Source: JALEFZ01 sp039820545 (GTDB lineage Bacteria; Bacteroidota; Bacteroidia; J057). From it: DNA of 64,000 bases. The notes beneath the pieces are model-generated. The model made no database searches. It was not told the origin of the DNA and saw only the letters and a list, made by a program, of their open reading frames with translations. Each line of letters opens with the position of its first letter. Within the stretch, counting starts at the first letter, position 1. Location: assembly GCA_039820545.1 (NCBI GenBank), contig JBCBPW010000031.1, forward strand, positions 1 to 64,000, written 5' to 3'. Of the stretch, positions 24,738-33,877 are shown piece by piece. A program made the position numbers and the translations under genes.

Positions 24738-27275
24738 CTACACGTCCTGCCGTAAGATCTCAAGTGGAGATTTTCTGACAATATCTCGACTATTGGCCAG
24801 CCCGATCAAAACAGTCAAAACAGCCAAGCCCAACCAAATGACCAGTGCAGGACCCCAGGCAAAACTAAAGGGTACTTGAAAGGCAAATGCTGCAAGAGCG
24901 ATGGTTGCCAGTGTTCCGAGTATGATGCCCGCCAAACCTCCTAAGGAACCCAGCATGAAGTACTCTATAGTGAATATCTGCCAGAGCTGCCCACGCTGAG
25001 CACCAAGCGTACGAAGGAGGACAGACTCCCTAATTCGCTGGAACCGACTCAGTATTAAGGAGCCTACCAGAACCAATAAGCCAGTCAGTATTGAGAAAAA
25101 GGCCATAAATTGGATCACAAAGGATACTTTACCTAAGACCTCATTGGCTGTCTGAAGGAAAAAGCTCAGGTCGATCACAGAGACATTTTTGTATTCGCTG
25201 GCAATGGCTTGCTGGAATACCGCCCGTGCACTGTCGGTTTCCGCTCTTGTAGAGAGTAAGTAAATCTGTGGTGCTTGCTCCATGACGCCCTTGGGGAAGA
25301 GCACAATAAAATTAGGATTAAGCTGAGAAACATCCATCTTTCTGAAGCTTCCTACAACCGTTTCTATAGGTAGTCCGCGGACATTCCAGGTAATCTTATC
25401 TCCTATATCTACATGGATGTCATTTTTCGCATAGTTTTCTTCGAGTGACACATAGATAGGTTCCCCTGGCTTCACTTCAGGTATCCATTCCCCCGCCACA
25501 ATCTCTTCGCTTTCCAAAAGGGAGTCTCGATAGGATGTGCGGTATTCCCAGTTGAGCGTCCATCTTGTAATATCCGAAGTCGAATCCCTCAGTAAGATTT
25601 CTCTCGGTGTTCCCTTCAGTTTTTCCAGTGTGACCGTCACAATGGGCGTTTGCAAGAGTACAGGTAAACCCTTGTCACGAGTGGTTTGTGCCACTGCTTC
25701 TACTTGGTCAGGTTGGATGTCATAAAGGACAATGTTAGGCGTACTTCCTTCATCCTCGATATTGATTTGGTTGAGGAGGAGGTTTTGGATGAAGAATAAT
25801 GTAGCAATCAGCAAGGCTCCCAATCCAATGGTCGATATGAGAATCAATGTCTGGTTATTGGGACGATACAGGTTGGAAAGTCCCTGACGCAAAGGATATG
25901 CACCTCTTCGTGGAGTCAATCTGCGTGTCAGCCACATGATGCCACGTGCGACACCTATCAGTAATAGAAAAGCACCTACGAGTCCCCCTACAAAAATTAA
26001 TGCTTCTAGGGGATCGCCAATTTTGAGGTAGGAGAAAATGAATACAAATAGTAAAATCCCTCCATAAGTCAGTGTAACCCAGGGATCAAAACTCCTACTA
26101 CGTGCTTCATAAGCAGATCGAATAGCTTGAAGAGGGGCGACTTTGCGTACTTCTAACAGTGGAAGTAGGGCAAATAAAATGGAGACTGAAATCCCTGCCA
26201 ATAATCCCCGTAGGATGGCTGGCCAGTACAACTCAATGGTAATATCGATCGGGAGAAACTCTCCCATAATCTCAGGTAGTAAAAACTGTAATCCTACGCC
26301 TGCTGCTGCGCCGAGTACGGCACCGATAGCACCCATCACGCCAATCTGAATCAAGAATATCGTGAATGCTTCCACAGGTCTCACACCCAGACACCTCAAA
26401 ACTGCAATGCTGCTTTGCTTTTGGCGAAGGTAGACCTGCACGGAACTGGCCACGCCGATACTTCCAAGTAGCAACGCAATGAAGCCAACTAAATTTAAGA
26501 ATCGTGTAAGGTTGCCGAAAGCTGTACCTAGACGTTCCTTGCGTGACTCTACCGTGTCATACCTCAGGCGCATGTCTTCCAGCCGTTGGTCGTTGGCTTC
26601 GGCCCATGCTTCTAGCTCAGGCTTGGGATCTGGAAACTGGAAGTAAGTCAAATAGTTGATGCGGCTTCCTTGCTGGACGAGTCCTGTAGCTTCAAGATAA
26701 TCTAGGGGAATGTAGACAGGAGAACTGACTGAGGATATTAAAGCATTTTGCCCAGGAACCTGCACGAGGCTTCCTGCAATTTCAAACATTAGATTTCCGA
26801 TTCGGATCGAGTCGCCAGGCTGTGCGTTGAATTGGAGCATCAAGCTACGCTCGACAAGTGCCCGCTGTCCTGTACGGAAGCTTTCGCTAGCCGATGCTGG
26901 GACGGCATCTATCGTACCATAGTATGGGTAGCCGTTGCCCAATGCTCGCACCTGCACAAATCTGCTATCGTTTCCTCCTCCAAAGTAAACCATAGATACA
27001 AAGGTTCGCTCTTCGGTTTTGTTTCCGCCTATAGAGTCCATCAGCGCTTGGGCACTGGAATCATAAGCCATATTGGAGCGGATAAGGAGGTCAGCTCCGA
27101 GTAAGGTCTGAGCCTCACCATCTATATCTGTTTTGAGGTTAGCCTCAAAGGAATCCACAGCTACTAGTGCTGCTACACCCAAGATTATGGCAGTGGTAAA
27201 CAGGATCAAACGACCTGTATTACGGCGACTGTCGCGCCACGCCATCTGAACTAACCACGAAAATGATCTTTTCAT
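24738..27275 (-). CDS. ABC transporter permease, FtsX/YbbP-like
   Basis: An 845-residue membrane protein with two FtsX-type permease units: one membrane helix near residue 20-40, a large periplasmic domain, a three-helix block at about 255-380, a further helix group at about 395-450, then a second half with helices near 470-495 and 715-830. The C-terminal RKSPLEILRQ is typical of these proteins. Organisation matches YbbP (predicted lysophospholipid or lipoprotein related export). The ATPase gene lies 54 bases upstream on the same strand, so the two form a two-component exporter of the MacB/LolCDE superfamily without a membrane-fusion protein. Confidence 0.9.
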   Translation of the reverse strand: MKRSFSWLVQMAWRDSRRNTGRLILFTTAIILGVAALVAVDSFEANLKTDIDGEAQTLLGADLLIRSNMAYDSSAQALMDSIGGNKTEERTFVSMVYFGGGNDSRFVQVRALGNGYPYYGTIDAVPASASESFRTGQRALVERSLMLQFNAQPGDSIRIGNLMFEIAGSLVQVPGQNALISSVSSPVYIPLDYLEATGLVQQGSRINYLTYFQFPDPKPELEAWAEANDQRLEDMRLRYDTVESRKERLGTAFGNLTRFLNLVGFIALLLGSIGVASSVQVYLRQKQSSIAVLRCLGVRPVEAFTIFLIQIGVMGAIGAVLGAAAGVGLQFLLPEIMGEFLPIDITIELYWPAILRGLLAGISVSILFALLPLLEVRKVAPLQAIRSAYEARSRSFDPWVTLTYGGILLFVFIFSYLKIGDPLEALIFVGGLVGAFLLLIGVARGIMWLTRRLTPRRGAYPLRQGLSNLYRPNNQTLILISTIGLGALLIATLFFIQNLLLNQINIEDEGSTPNIVLYDIQPDQVEAVAQTTRDKGLPVLLQTPIVTVTLEKLKGTPREILLRDSTSDITRWTLNWEYRTSYRDSLLESEEIVAGEWIPEVKPGEPIYVSLEENYAKNDIHVDIGDKITWNVRGLPIETVVGSFRKMDVSQLNPNFIVLFPKGVMEQAPQIYLLSTRAETDSARAVFQQAIASEYKNVSVIDLSFFLQTANEVLGKVSFVIQFMAFFSILTGLLVLVGSLILSRFQRIRESVLLRTLGAQRGQLWQIFTIEYFMLGSLGGLAGIILGTLATIALAAFAFQVPFSFAWGPALVIWLGLAVLTVLIGLANSRDIVRKSPLEILRQDV

Positions 27276-27329
27276 AAAGGATATATTTCAGCTATACATT
27301 TTCCATGAACCATGAAAAATGCAACATGC

Positions 27330-28067
27330 TCACTTTTTTTGGCCTTCAATTTCTTGTGAAAGAGGTGTACCATTATGTTCTGGAACTGTCCACTCGTCGG
27401 AAGCAACTTTGCCTCCCTTGAGGCGGATAGTGCGCTGGGTCTTGCGGGCGAGTTCTAAATCATGTGTGACGATGACCAAGGTAGTACCTGACTCGGAGTT
27501 AAGAGAAAACAGGAGTTCCTCTACTGTTTGACTGGTTTCCTCATCAAGATTTCCTGTGGGTTCGTCGGCGAAGAGAATCACAGGCTGATGGATAAAGGCG
27601 CGCGCCAAGGCAACTCTTTGTTGTTCCCCTCCCGAAAGTTGGGTAGGGTAGTGGGTCAGTCGTTTGCCTAGTCCTACCTTTTGTAGGAGTTCGGCGGCCA
27701 TGTCGTAGCCATCTCTTTTTCCTTGTAGTTCAAGGGGGATCATCACATTTTCAATGGCGGTAAGTGTGGGGAGCAATTGGAAAGTTTGGAAGATAAAACC
27801 CACATATTCATTGCGAAAGTCAGCAAGCTGGTCTTCTGTCATGCTGGAAACCTCTTGCCCATTGATGAGGACCTTTCCTGAAGTCGGGCGATCTAGCCCT
27901 GCAGCAAGACCTAGCAGGGTGGTTTTTCCTGATCCAGAGGGACCTACGATGGCATTGGTACTGCCTGGGGTCAGGTCAAAAGAAATATCATCAAGTACTG
28001 TGAGGGGACGATCGCCGCTTTGATAGGTTTTGGTGAGCTGGCGAATAGAAAGAATCGAATCGGCCAT
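27330..28067 (-). CDS. ABC transporter ATP-binding protein, YbbA/LolD-like
   Basis: A 245-residue nucleotide-binding subunit. Walker A is GPSGSGKTT (42-50), the signature is LSGGEQQRVALARA, and Walker B is VILFADEPTGNLD, the last typical of the MacB/LolD/FtsE group. It is the first gene of the exporter operon and should energise the permease encoded next. The substrate is not known. It differs clearly from the second such ATPase at 46037. Confidence 0.93.
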   Translation of the reverse strand: MADSILSIRQLTKTYQSGDRPLTVLDDISFDLTPGSTNAIVGPSGSGKTTLLGLAAGLDRPTSGKVLINGQEVSSMTEDQLADFRNEYVGFIFQTFQLLPTLTAIENVMIPLELQGKRDGYDMAAELLQKVGLGKRLTHYPTQLSGGEQQRVALARAFIHQPVILFADEPTGNLDEETSQTVEELLFSLNSESGTTLVIVTHDLELARKTQRTIRLKGGKVASDEWTVPEHNGTPLSQEIEGQKK

Positions 28068-28321
28068 GAAATAGGTGTCGAGTTAAAAGATACAGGGTTG
28101 AGACGGATTATGCATCGCGATATTGCAAGCATGTAAAAATAGAAACTACAAAAACATAGTAGTGTCATGTGTTTTACTATGTAGGTTGTTATTGGGTTTT
28201 GAGAGAAGCCTATGTTTTCTTCTAGATTTTGATCACATTTTCTCAAATTATAGATGGGAAATAAAGAAGGTCACGGATTTTAACCGCTGCTAAATTTATC
28301 CTAATCTCTACAACATGACTC

Positions 28322-28879
28322 ATGAAAAGCCTTATGGATAGACAAGCTATTGCCCCAGGAGTTTTTACCCTATCTTCCTTTTTTTCACTTGAAGAATGCC
28401 GCTCATGGATACAGATCAGTGAATCTATGGGATACCAAATGGCAGGGGTAGGAGAGAAGCAGCGTGTGATGACGCAGATCCGCAACAATGAGCGCCTGCT
28501 TTATGATTCGGTAGATTTGGCAGAAGAGTTGTGGGAAAGGCTCGTGGATTTTGTCCCAGCAAAAATCGAAAATATGAAGGCTGTGGGACTGAATGAGCGT
28601 TTCCGCTTCTACAAGTATAAGCCTGAGCAGCGATTCAAGTCCCACATCGATGGCAGCTTTTACCGCAACGAACAGGAGAAGAGTCTCCTGACCTTCATGG
28701 TCTACCTCAATGAAGATATGGAAGGAGGAGCGACGCGCTTTAAAGCACATACTGTTGTACCAGAAACTGGGAAGGCATTACTTTTCCGACACGAGATTCG
28801 CCATGAGGGCACCAAAGTGGTAGAGGGTGTGAAGTATGTTTTGCGTTCTGATGTTATGTATCGGTTAGTAGAAGAATGA
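28322..28879 (+). CDS. 2-oxoglutarate/Fe(II) dioxygenase, prolyl 4-hydroxylase-like
   Basis: A 185-residue stand-alone dioxygenase. Iron ligands are His108 and Asp110 (SHIDG) and His161 (IRHEG). Lys171, ten residues later, fits the 2-oxoglutarate carboxylate. The C-terminal half matches the P4Hc domain, including MVYLNEDMEGGATRF. Prokaryotic relatives hydroxylate proline in proteins such as EF-Tu or act on free amino acids; the target here is unknown. No signal peptide. No partner gene is obvious. Confidence 0.87.
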   Translation: MKSLMDRQAIAPGVFTLSSFFSLEECRSWIQISESMGYQMAGVGEKQRVMTQIRNNERLLYDSVDLAEELWERLVDFVPAKIENMKAVGLNERFRFYKYKPEQRFKSHIDGSFYRNEQEKSLLTFMVYLNEDMEGGATRFKAHTVVPETGKALLFRHEIRHEGTKVVEGVKYVLRSDVMYRLVEE

Positions 28880-28951
28880 CAGCTCATGCTAGTTGAAATC
28901 CATGTATTACTGTAACCACCAAACCTGTAAAAGATTCTTTATCTTTGAGAT

Positions 28952-29836
28952 ATGCGATATTTAGATCCCAAGAATGACCTAACGTTTAAGAAAGTCTTTG
29001 GACAGCATCCCCACTTGCTTCGGAGTTTCTTGAATGCGCTTCTTCCTCTTGAAGAAGGGCAGGAAATAGTGGATCTGGAGTATTTGCCTGCGGATCTGGT
29101 TCCTATAATCCCCCTTTTGAAGTATTCGATTGTCGACGTACGTTGTACAGACAATCGTGGTCGACAGTTCATTGTAGAGATGCAGATGTTGTGGACAGAT
29201 ACCTTTAAAAATCGCGTGCTGTTCAATGCTTCCAAAGCTTATGTGAAGCAACTAGATAGGGGAAGGGAGTATAAGGGCCTTAAACCTGTGTACGCATTAA
29301 GTTTGGTAAATGAGGACTTTGAACAGGATACGGACCTGTATTATCATCACTATTCGATGATCCACAGCGAACTGACGGGTAAGAAGATCGAGGGCTTGGA
29401 GTTGATATTCATTGAGCTTCCCAAATTCAAGGCGAAAAATCTCACAGAGAAGAAGTTACAAGTCTTGTGGCTCCGATATCTGACAGAAATCGAAGAGAAA
29501 ACAGAGCAACCCCCTCATGACTTACTGGAAGTCCCTGAGATACGTGAAGCGATCGAGCAACTAGCGGAAAGTGCCTTTACCAAGTCTGAGCTAGAGTCCT
29601 ACGACAAGTACTGGGATAGCATCAGCAGTGAGAAAACACTGATCTCAGAGGCTGAGGAGACAGGGAAAGAAATTGGAAGAAGAGAGGGCGAAAAAATCGG
29701 AATCAAGAAGGGCGAAGAAATTGGAATCGAGAAGGGGAAATTGGAAATAGCGCGTAAGCTCAAGAAACAAGGGATGCCGCTCTCTCAGATTGCCGAAATC
29801 ACAGGAGTATCCATTGAAGAACTTTCTGCATTATAA
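28952..29836 (+). CDS. Rpn family recombination-promoting nuclease / PD-(D/E)XK transposase-like protein
   Basis: A 294-residue protein that begins with MRYLDPKNDLTFKKVFG, the usual opening of this family. The nuclease core is Asp62 (SIVDVRC) and Glu76-x-Gln78 (FIVEMQ). The tail from about 240 is a charged, near-repetitive helix (GRREGEKIGIKKGEEIGIEKG) followed by a short segment resembling a helix-turn-helix (SQIAEITGVSIEEL). Members are often multicopy and linked to RecA-independent gene transfer. TATCTTTG at 28940-28947 ends four bases before the ATG and may be a -7 element of a leaderless transcript. No terminal repeats of an insertion sequence were seen. The gene is intact. Confidence 0.85.
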   Translation: MRYLDPKNDLTFKKVFGQHPHLLRSFLNALLPLEEGQEIVDLEYLPADLVPIIPLLKYSIVDVRCTDNRGRQFIVEMQMLWTDTFKNRVLFNASKAYVKQLDRGREYKGLKPVYALSLVNEDFEQDTDLYYHHYSMIHSELTGKKIEGLELIFIELPKFKAKNLTEKKLQVLWLRYLTEIEEKTEQPPHDLLEVPEIREAIEQLAESAFTKSELESYDKYWDSISSEKTLISEAEETGKEIGRREGEKIGIKKGEEIGIEKGKLEIARKLKKQGMPLSQIAEITGVSIEELSAL

Positions 29837-29855
29837 AGTTGCCTTTATTTGATCG

Positions 29856-30308
29856 TTACAGCTCATAACCTGTACTCCGTTTGATCTCCTCCAGGACAAA
29901 CAAACTCTGCACATTCGAAATTCCCTCAATAAGGGAGAGCTTATCTACTACAAAGGCCTGGTATTCGTCCATGCTATTGACTGCCACTTTAAGGAGGAAG
30001 TCGTAGCTGCCTGATACATGATGGCATTCCATGACCTCAGGTAAAAATTCCAACTGCGCGCGAAAGTTATCGATTAAATCTTTCGAATGACGCAAGAAGA
30101 CGATCGGACAAAAAACCGTGATCGCCTTGCCCACTTTTTCCTTATCGAGTATGGCCACATATTCCTTGATGTAGCCCTGTTGTTCTAGTTTCTTGATTCG
30201 CTCAAAGGTAGGAGACACGGTCAAACCCACTTGATGCGCGATTTCCTTGATGTGCTGTTTGGCATTGGCCTGCAAAAGCATCAATATTTTTCTGTCGATT
30301 TCATCCAT
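29856..30308 (-). CDS. Lrp/AsnC family transcriptional regulator
   Basis: A 150-residue regulator. The N-terminal helix-turn-helix is MDEIDRKILMLLQ to SPTFERIKKLEQQGYI (1-45), and the rest is the RAM effector-binding domain (VMECHHVSGSYDFLLKVAV near 90-110). These proteins sense amino acids. It is divergent from histidine decarboxylase across a 234-base spacer that contains an A/T-rich dyad (ATAATT/AATTAT, 30386-30402), so it is a good candidate regulator of that gene. Confidence 0.92.
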   Translation of the reverse strand: MDEIDRKILMLLQANAKQHIKEIAHQVGLTVSPTFERIKKLEQQGYIKEYVAILDKEKVGKAITVFCPIVFLRHSKDLIDNFRAQLEFLPEVMECHHVSGSYDFLLKVAVNSMDEYQAFVVDKLSLIEGISNVQSLFVLEEIKRSTGYEL

Positions 30309-30385
30309 AGCAGAATCGTTTTCTATCTAGGTCCTTGTGCATAAGCCCCAAAGTATGAAAGTCTGTGAATATAATATAGATTAGA

Positions 30386-30402
30386 ATAATTTTTTGAATT
30401 AT
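30386..30402. promoter_or_regulatory. Candidate Lrp operator dyad
   Basis: ATAATT and AATTAT flank TTTTG between the Lrp and histidine decarboxylase genes. A TAAATTTG box at 30435-30442 could be the -7 element for the decarboxylase gene. Confidence 0.35.
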
Positions 30403-30542
30403 GTCTAGGATATAAAACTAGTTACTGAGTTATATAAATTTGTAGGAAAAGAGTTTCATTTAAAATGAGATGGAGAATGATAATGGCTGACTGACACCCC
30501 TTTGTTACCCTCCGTTTTCCATTTCTTAAAATCGAATACCAC

Positions 30543-31685
30543 ATGTACACAGCAACATATCCAAAATCTATTTCGGAGAAAGACAAGGATCGTCTTGCAC
30601 GCCTTTTTACTGAGATCGAAGGCTCGACGCCTTACAACATCGGCTATCCAGTAGCCAAGGATTTTGATTACAGCGAATTGTATCATTTCCTCCAATTCCC
30701 CATCAATAATATAGGTGATCCTTTTCAGCCGAATCCCTATGCTGCCAAAACACACGAAATGGAGCGGGAGATCGTCTCATTTTTTGCAGAGCTATTCAGA
30801 GCAGATCCTCAGGATTATTGGGGCTACATCACCAATGGAGGCTCTGAGAGTAATCTCTATGGACTTTATCTCGCCAGAGAGAACTTTCCCAACTCTATCG
30901 TCTACTTTTCGGAGATGACGCACTACAGCGTGAAGAAAAACCTCCGACTACTCAATGTATCTAGTATCGTGATTCGCGCGCAGGCCAATGGTGAAATGGA
31001 CTACGAAGATCTGGAGCAGGCGCTCAGTCTCAACCGCCACAAGCAAGCCATCGTACTCGCCAACTTTGGAACGACTATGACTGAGGCGAAGGATGACATC
31101 TCTCAGATCAAATACATCTTACGTAAGCTGGCCATTCGTGATCATTATATCCATGTAGATGCAGCACTGGCGGGCACCTATGGGGCCTTCATGGAGCCTC
31201 GTATTCCCTTCGACTTTATGGATGGAGCAGACAGCCTTTCTATTAGTGGGCACAAGTTTATTGGGTCGCCTATCCCAGCAGGTGTGATTGTAACACGCAA
31301 GTCGTATAAGGAAAAGATTTCGAAAGGCGTTGCCTATATCGATGCCCAAGACAATACCATCGCAGGATCCCGAAATGGACACAGCCCGCTCTTTTTGTGG
31401 TATGCGCTCAAAAAGATGGGAAGAGAGGGATTGAAAGCGAGGTATCAGCATAGCTTGGAAATGACCGCTTACTGTAAAGCCAGATTACAGGAGATTGGGA
31501 TCCATGCATGGTCCAATCCAGGCGCGATCACCGTCGTACTTCCCAAAATGGCAGGTCCCATCAAGTTGAAGTGGCACTTGGCAACAGAAGAGGAAATCTC
31601 GCACGTCGTGTGTATGCCCAATGTCAATCATGATCATATTGATCAGTTTGTCGCGGATCTTGTACAGTACAATGCCATCGGTTAG
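30543..31685 (+). CDS. hdc: PLP-dependent histidine decarboxylase
   Basis: A 380-residue group II amino-acid decarboxylase that should turn histidine into histamine and CO2. The PLP-binding Lys238 is in SISGHKFIGSPIPAG, a sequence characteristic of bacterial histidine decarboxylases, with Asp206 (HVDAALAG) pairing with the cofactor nitrogen and His127 (MTHYSVKK) stacking on its ring. The length matches the Gram-negative enzymes of about 380 residues. No histidine/histamine antiporter gene is next to it, so an acid-resistance cassette is not evident; the amine may instead feed siderophore or other synthesis. A terminator follows. Confidence 0.85.
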   Translation: MYTATYPKSISEKDKDRLARLFTEIEGSTPYNIGYPVAKDFDYSELYHFLQFPINNIGDPFQPNPYAAKTHEMEREIVSFFAELFRADPQDYWGYITNGGSESNLYGLYLARENFPNSIVYFSEMTHYSVKKNLRLLNVSSIVIRAQANGEMDYEDLEQALSLNRHKQAIVLANFGTTMTEAKDDISQIKYILRKLAIRDHYIHVDAALAGTYGAFMEPRIPFDFMDGADSLSISGHKFIGSPIPAGVIVTRKSYKEKISKGVAYIDAQDNTIAGSRNGHSPLFLWYALKKMGREGLKARYQHSLEMTAYCKARLQEIGIHAWSNPGAITVVLPKMAGPIKLKWHLATEEEISHVVCMPNVNHDHIDQFVADLVQYNAIG

Positions 31686-31730
31686 AGAGAAGTTGTGATT
31701 TCGCAAAAAGTCAAGAATGTGTGAAAATAT

Positions 31731-31756
31731 AGGGGGCGATCAGGCTCCCTTTATTC
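31731..31756 (+). terminator. Terminator after hdc
   Basis: AGGGGGC (31731-31737) pairs with GCTCCCT (31744-31750), one G-U, followed by TTTATT. Confidence 0.6.
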
Positions 31757-31810
31757 GTATTACGCGAATCATAGGGAGGGGGTATTTCCATTTTTAGAAT
31801 AATAAATTTT

Positions 31811-31826
31811 CTATTTGCGCAAATAG
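31811..31826. promoter_or_regulatory. Perfect 16-bp palindrome, candidate operator
   Basis: CTATTTGC directly abuts its complement GCAAATAG with no spacer, a form typical of dimeric repressor sites rather than RNA hairpins. The binding protein is unknown. Confidence 0.4.
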
Positions 31827-32059
31827 GGCAGAAAAAGTAAGAAAGGAATAATATTTGTTTGAGATTTATAAGTAATTGGTAGTGAGAAGTATATGTATGG
31901 ATGGTATAGGGGTAGATCAAAAAGAGAACATCATATCCTTTTGAAATTTTTGTAGAGGAAATATCATATTACTGGATTGAAGACGTTATGCAACCGTAAC
32001 TAATACCCTAAATATCTTTTTCCAGAAACGAAACCATCATCACCTTTAACCTAGCAAAC

Positions 32060-32812
32060 ATGAATCGGAAGCCCTTTTTTCTGATCCTTACCACACTCCT
32101 TGCACTCAGTACCTTCCCGTTTGCCGCTGCCCAAAATATGGACATGAACGCGGTCACCCCTCAAGCAAAAGCCGAAATCAGAAATGCCTTTGACATGATC
32201 GGACATGACATGATCGCATTTACTGAATACGTAGAAAATGCCTATAAATTGGATTCTACTATGCCGATTGCCAATGCTTTCCTCGCATTGGACCCGCTCA
32301 AAGCAGAATATTGTGCCCAGCATGTGATGCGATTCAATGCCTTCCAAGGTGAGTATACAGAAGGAGAACTTTTGTTTAAGGATATGCTAGGACAACTGGC
32401 CAATCCCAGTTTCAAAATGTCGAGCATGGGCGAACAATTCACGGATCTTTATCCAGAAGATGCAGGACTCCATGCCTTTGTGGGGTACATGTATCAGCTC
32501 AATGAAAGACCTCGCTTGGCGATCAAGCACTTTCAGCGTGCCATTGCCCTCGCGAATCATGCGGGTGCGCACAACCTGCTAGGCTATGCCTATCTCGAAT
32601 CAGGTCGTTTAGAACTTGCCAAACAAAATTTTGTATCCTATCTCACAGCTTATCCCGATCATCCCAACCCTTATGACTCTATGGGAGATTATTTCATGAA
32701 AGTGGAAAAATACGACGAGGCCGTAGAGGCATACGAGCAAGCATTAAAAATGAGTCCTGGAAGCACCTTTGCTGCTAAGAAAGCAGAGGAGGCACGCGCC
32801 AAAATGAAATAA
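32060..32812 (+). CDS. Secreted TPR-repeat protein
   Basis: A 250-residue protein with a signal peptide (MNRKPFFLILTTLLALSTFPFAAAQ, cleavage after about residue 25). The C-terminal half has about three tetratricopeptide repeats (near 138-170, 172-204 and 207-240), for example ERPRLAIKHFQRAIALAN and EKYDEAVEAYEQALKMSPGS. The N-terminal 120 residues are helical with no known family. It should serve as a periplasmic scaffold; partners are unknown. A terminator follows. Confidence 0.85.
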   Translation: MNRKPFFLILTTLLALSTFPFAAAQNMDMNAVTPQAKAEIRNAFDMIGHDMIAFTEYVENAYKLDSTMPIANAFLALDPLKAEYCAQHVMRFNAFQGEYTEGELLFKDMLGQLANPSFKMSSMGEQFTDLYPEDAGLHAFVGYMYQLNERPRLAIKHFQRAIALANHAGAHNLLGYAYLESGRLELAKQNFVSYLTAYPDHPNPYDSMGDYFMKVEKYDEAVEAYEQALKMSPGSTFAAKKAEEARAKMK

Positions 32813-32834
32813 AACACTGTCGCCAAATTTCTGA

Positions 32835-32863
32835 AGCCCCAGCATCTTTTGGGGCTATTTTTA
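32835..32863 (+). terminator. Terminator after the TPR gene
   Basis: AGCCCCA (32835-32841) pairs with TGGGGCT (32850-32856), followed by ATTTTTAT. Confidence 0.8.
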
Positions 32864-32996
32864 TCTTCTCCTATGTCTGATACGTATTTATTTATTTCCC
32901 CCGCTAAAAACTTGGGACTTGTAGATGCTAAGGTGACCCCAATAGACCGTGATTGGAGGAGATTGAAGTTTGCGTATCGTCTGACGGATCGGACAT

Positions 32997-33030
32997 AAAA
33001 AAAGCACGGCTCCATGAGGAGCACGTGCTA
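32997..33030 (-). terminator. Terminator after infC
   Basis: On the minus strand AGCACG/CGTGCT and GCTCC/GGAGC form an 11-bp stem with one bulged base around TCAT, followed by a run of T residues. It closes the thrS-infC unit 65 bases after the infC stop. Confidence 0.82.
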
Positions 33031-33095
33031 TGACTATTTTTTATGAAGAATCAGCCTTAATTTACAATCTTGCTGATAGATACATAGGTCATATA

Positions 33096-33689
33096 TTACT
33101 TGGTTGCCTTCTTAGTAGGAGCCATGATCATGATCATACGACGGCCTTCCATACGAGGTGCCATCTCAATCTTCCCCAATTCTTCTAGTTCCTTAGCAAA
33201 CCTTGCCAAAACATCCTTGCCACGATCTTTATAGATGATGTTTCGTCCGCGAAACTGCACATAGGCTTTTAGCTTATTGCCTTCATCGAGAAACTTCTTC
33301 GCATGATTAAGTTTGAAATTGAAGTCGTGATCGTCCGTGTTGGGACCAAAACGAATCTCTTTCATCTCCACTTTATGCTGTTTGGCTTTATTGGCCTTTT
33401 CTCTCTTTTTCTGCTCGTATCGGAACTTGGAGTAATCGATGATACGTACAACAGGAGGCTTAGCTTTGGGCGCAACTTCTACCAAATCAAGCTCCAAATC
33501 GTCTGCCATTCTCCGAGCATCGTAGGTGGAGTAAATGCCATCTTCTAGGTCAGGTCTACCCAGTGTCTCTTTGTGTTCATCTAAGCCCACGACCCGTACA
33601 TCGGGTACCCGTATTTCATCATTTATCCGGTGTGGGCGTTGAGGCTCCCTGCGAATAGGTCTTCGTCCTCTAGGTGGTCTTTTTGCCAA
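33096..33689 (-). CDS. infC: Translation initiation factor IF-3
   Basis: Binds the 30S subunit and checks start-codon choice. The N-terminal domain (PHRINDEIRVPDVRVVG, then DLVEVAPKAKPPVVRIIDYSKFRYE) and the C-terminal domain (KEIRFGPNTDDHDFNFKL to MAPRMEGRRMIMIMAP) are complete. No in-frame ATG lies near the expected start; the best choice is the TTG at 33689 giving LAKRPPRG, with an ATA two codons upstream as an alternative. A rare start codon is a known self-control device of infC. It lies downstream of thrS, as usual, but rpmI and rplT do not follow. Confidence 0.93.
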   Translation of the reverse strand: MAKRPPRGRRPIRREPQRPHRINDEIRVPDVRVVGLDEHKETLGRPDLEDGIYSTYDARRMADDLELDLVEVAPKAKPPVVRIIDYSKFRYEQKKREKANKAKQHKVEMKEIRFGPNTDDHDFNFKLNHAKKFLDEGNKLKAYVQFRGRNIIYKDRGKDVLARFAKELEELGKIEMAPRMEGRRMIMIMAPTKKATK

Positions 33690-33810
33690 GTTTATCCGAT
33701 TAAGTGAAAAAAATAGATAAAGGGATGTTCCCCTAATGATTAAATATAAATAATGAAACAATTAAAGTGCAAGCAATTTAACTATTAGCATGAAAATGAC
33801 CAAGTACCAA

Positions 33811-33839
33811 AGAAGGGGAGACTTTATATCTCCCCTTCT
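33811..33839 (-). promoter_or_regulatory. Strong hairpin between thrS and infC
   Basis: AGAAGGGGAGA pairs perfectly (11 bp) with TCTCCCCTTCT around a 7-base loop. In the minus direction only TTT follows, so it may be a weak terminator or an attenuator that sets the ratio of ThrRS to IF-3. Confidence 0.55.
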
Positions 33840-33877
33840 GATTTCATATATGATCTGATTTTAAGCAACTTCTCGCG

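Larger units (their letters stand above)
31686..32059. other. A/T-rich intergenic region with a 16-bp palindrome
   Basis: About 370 bases. It begins with the hdc terminator, then contains the perfect palindrome CTATTTGCGCAAATAG (31811-31826). The rest is A/T-rich with no credible gene; the promoter of the TPR gene must lie near its right end. Confidence 0.5.

Noticed and set aside
28952..29836. Insertion sequence around the Rpn-type nuclease gene
   Set aside because: No terminal inverted repeats or target duplications were seen beside the gene; treated as a resident gene.
32689..33024. Possible rpmI or rplT after infC on the minus strand
   Set aside because: The frame there does not resemble L35 or L20 and is antisense to the TPR gene; a strong terminator separates it from infC.
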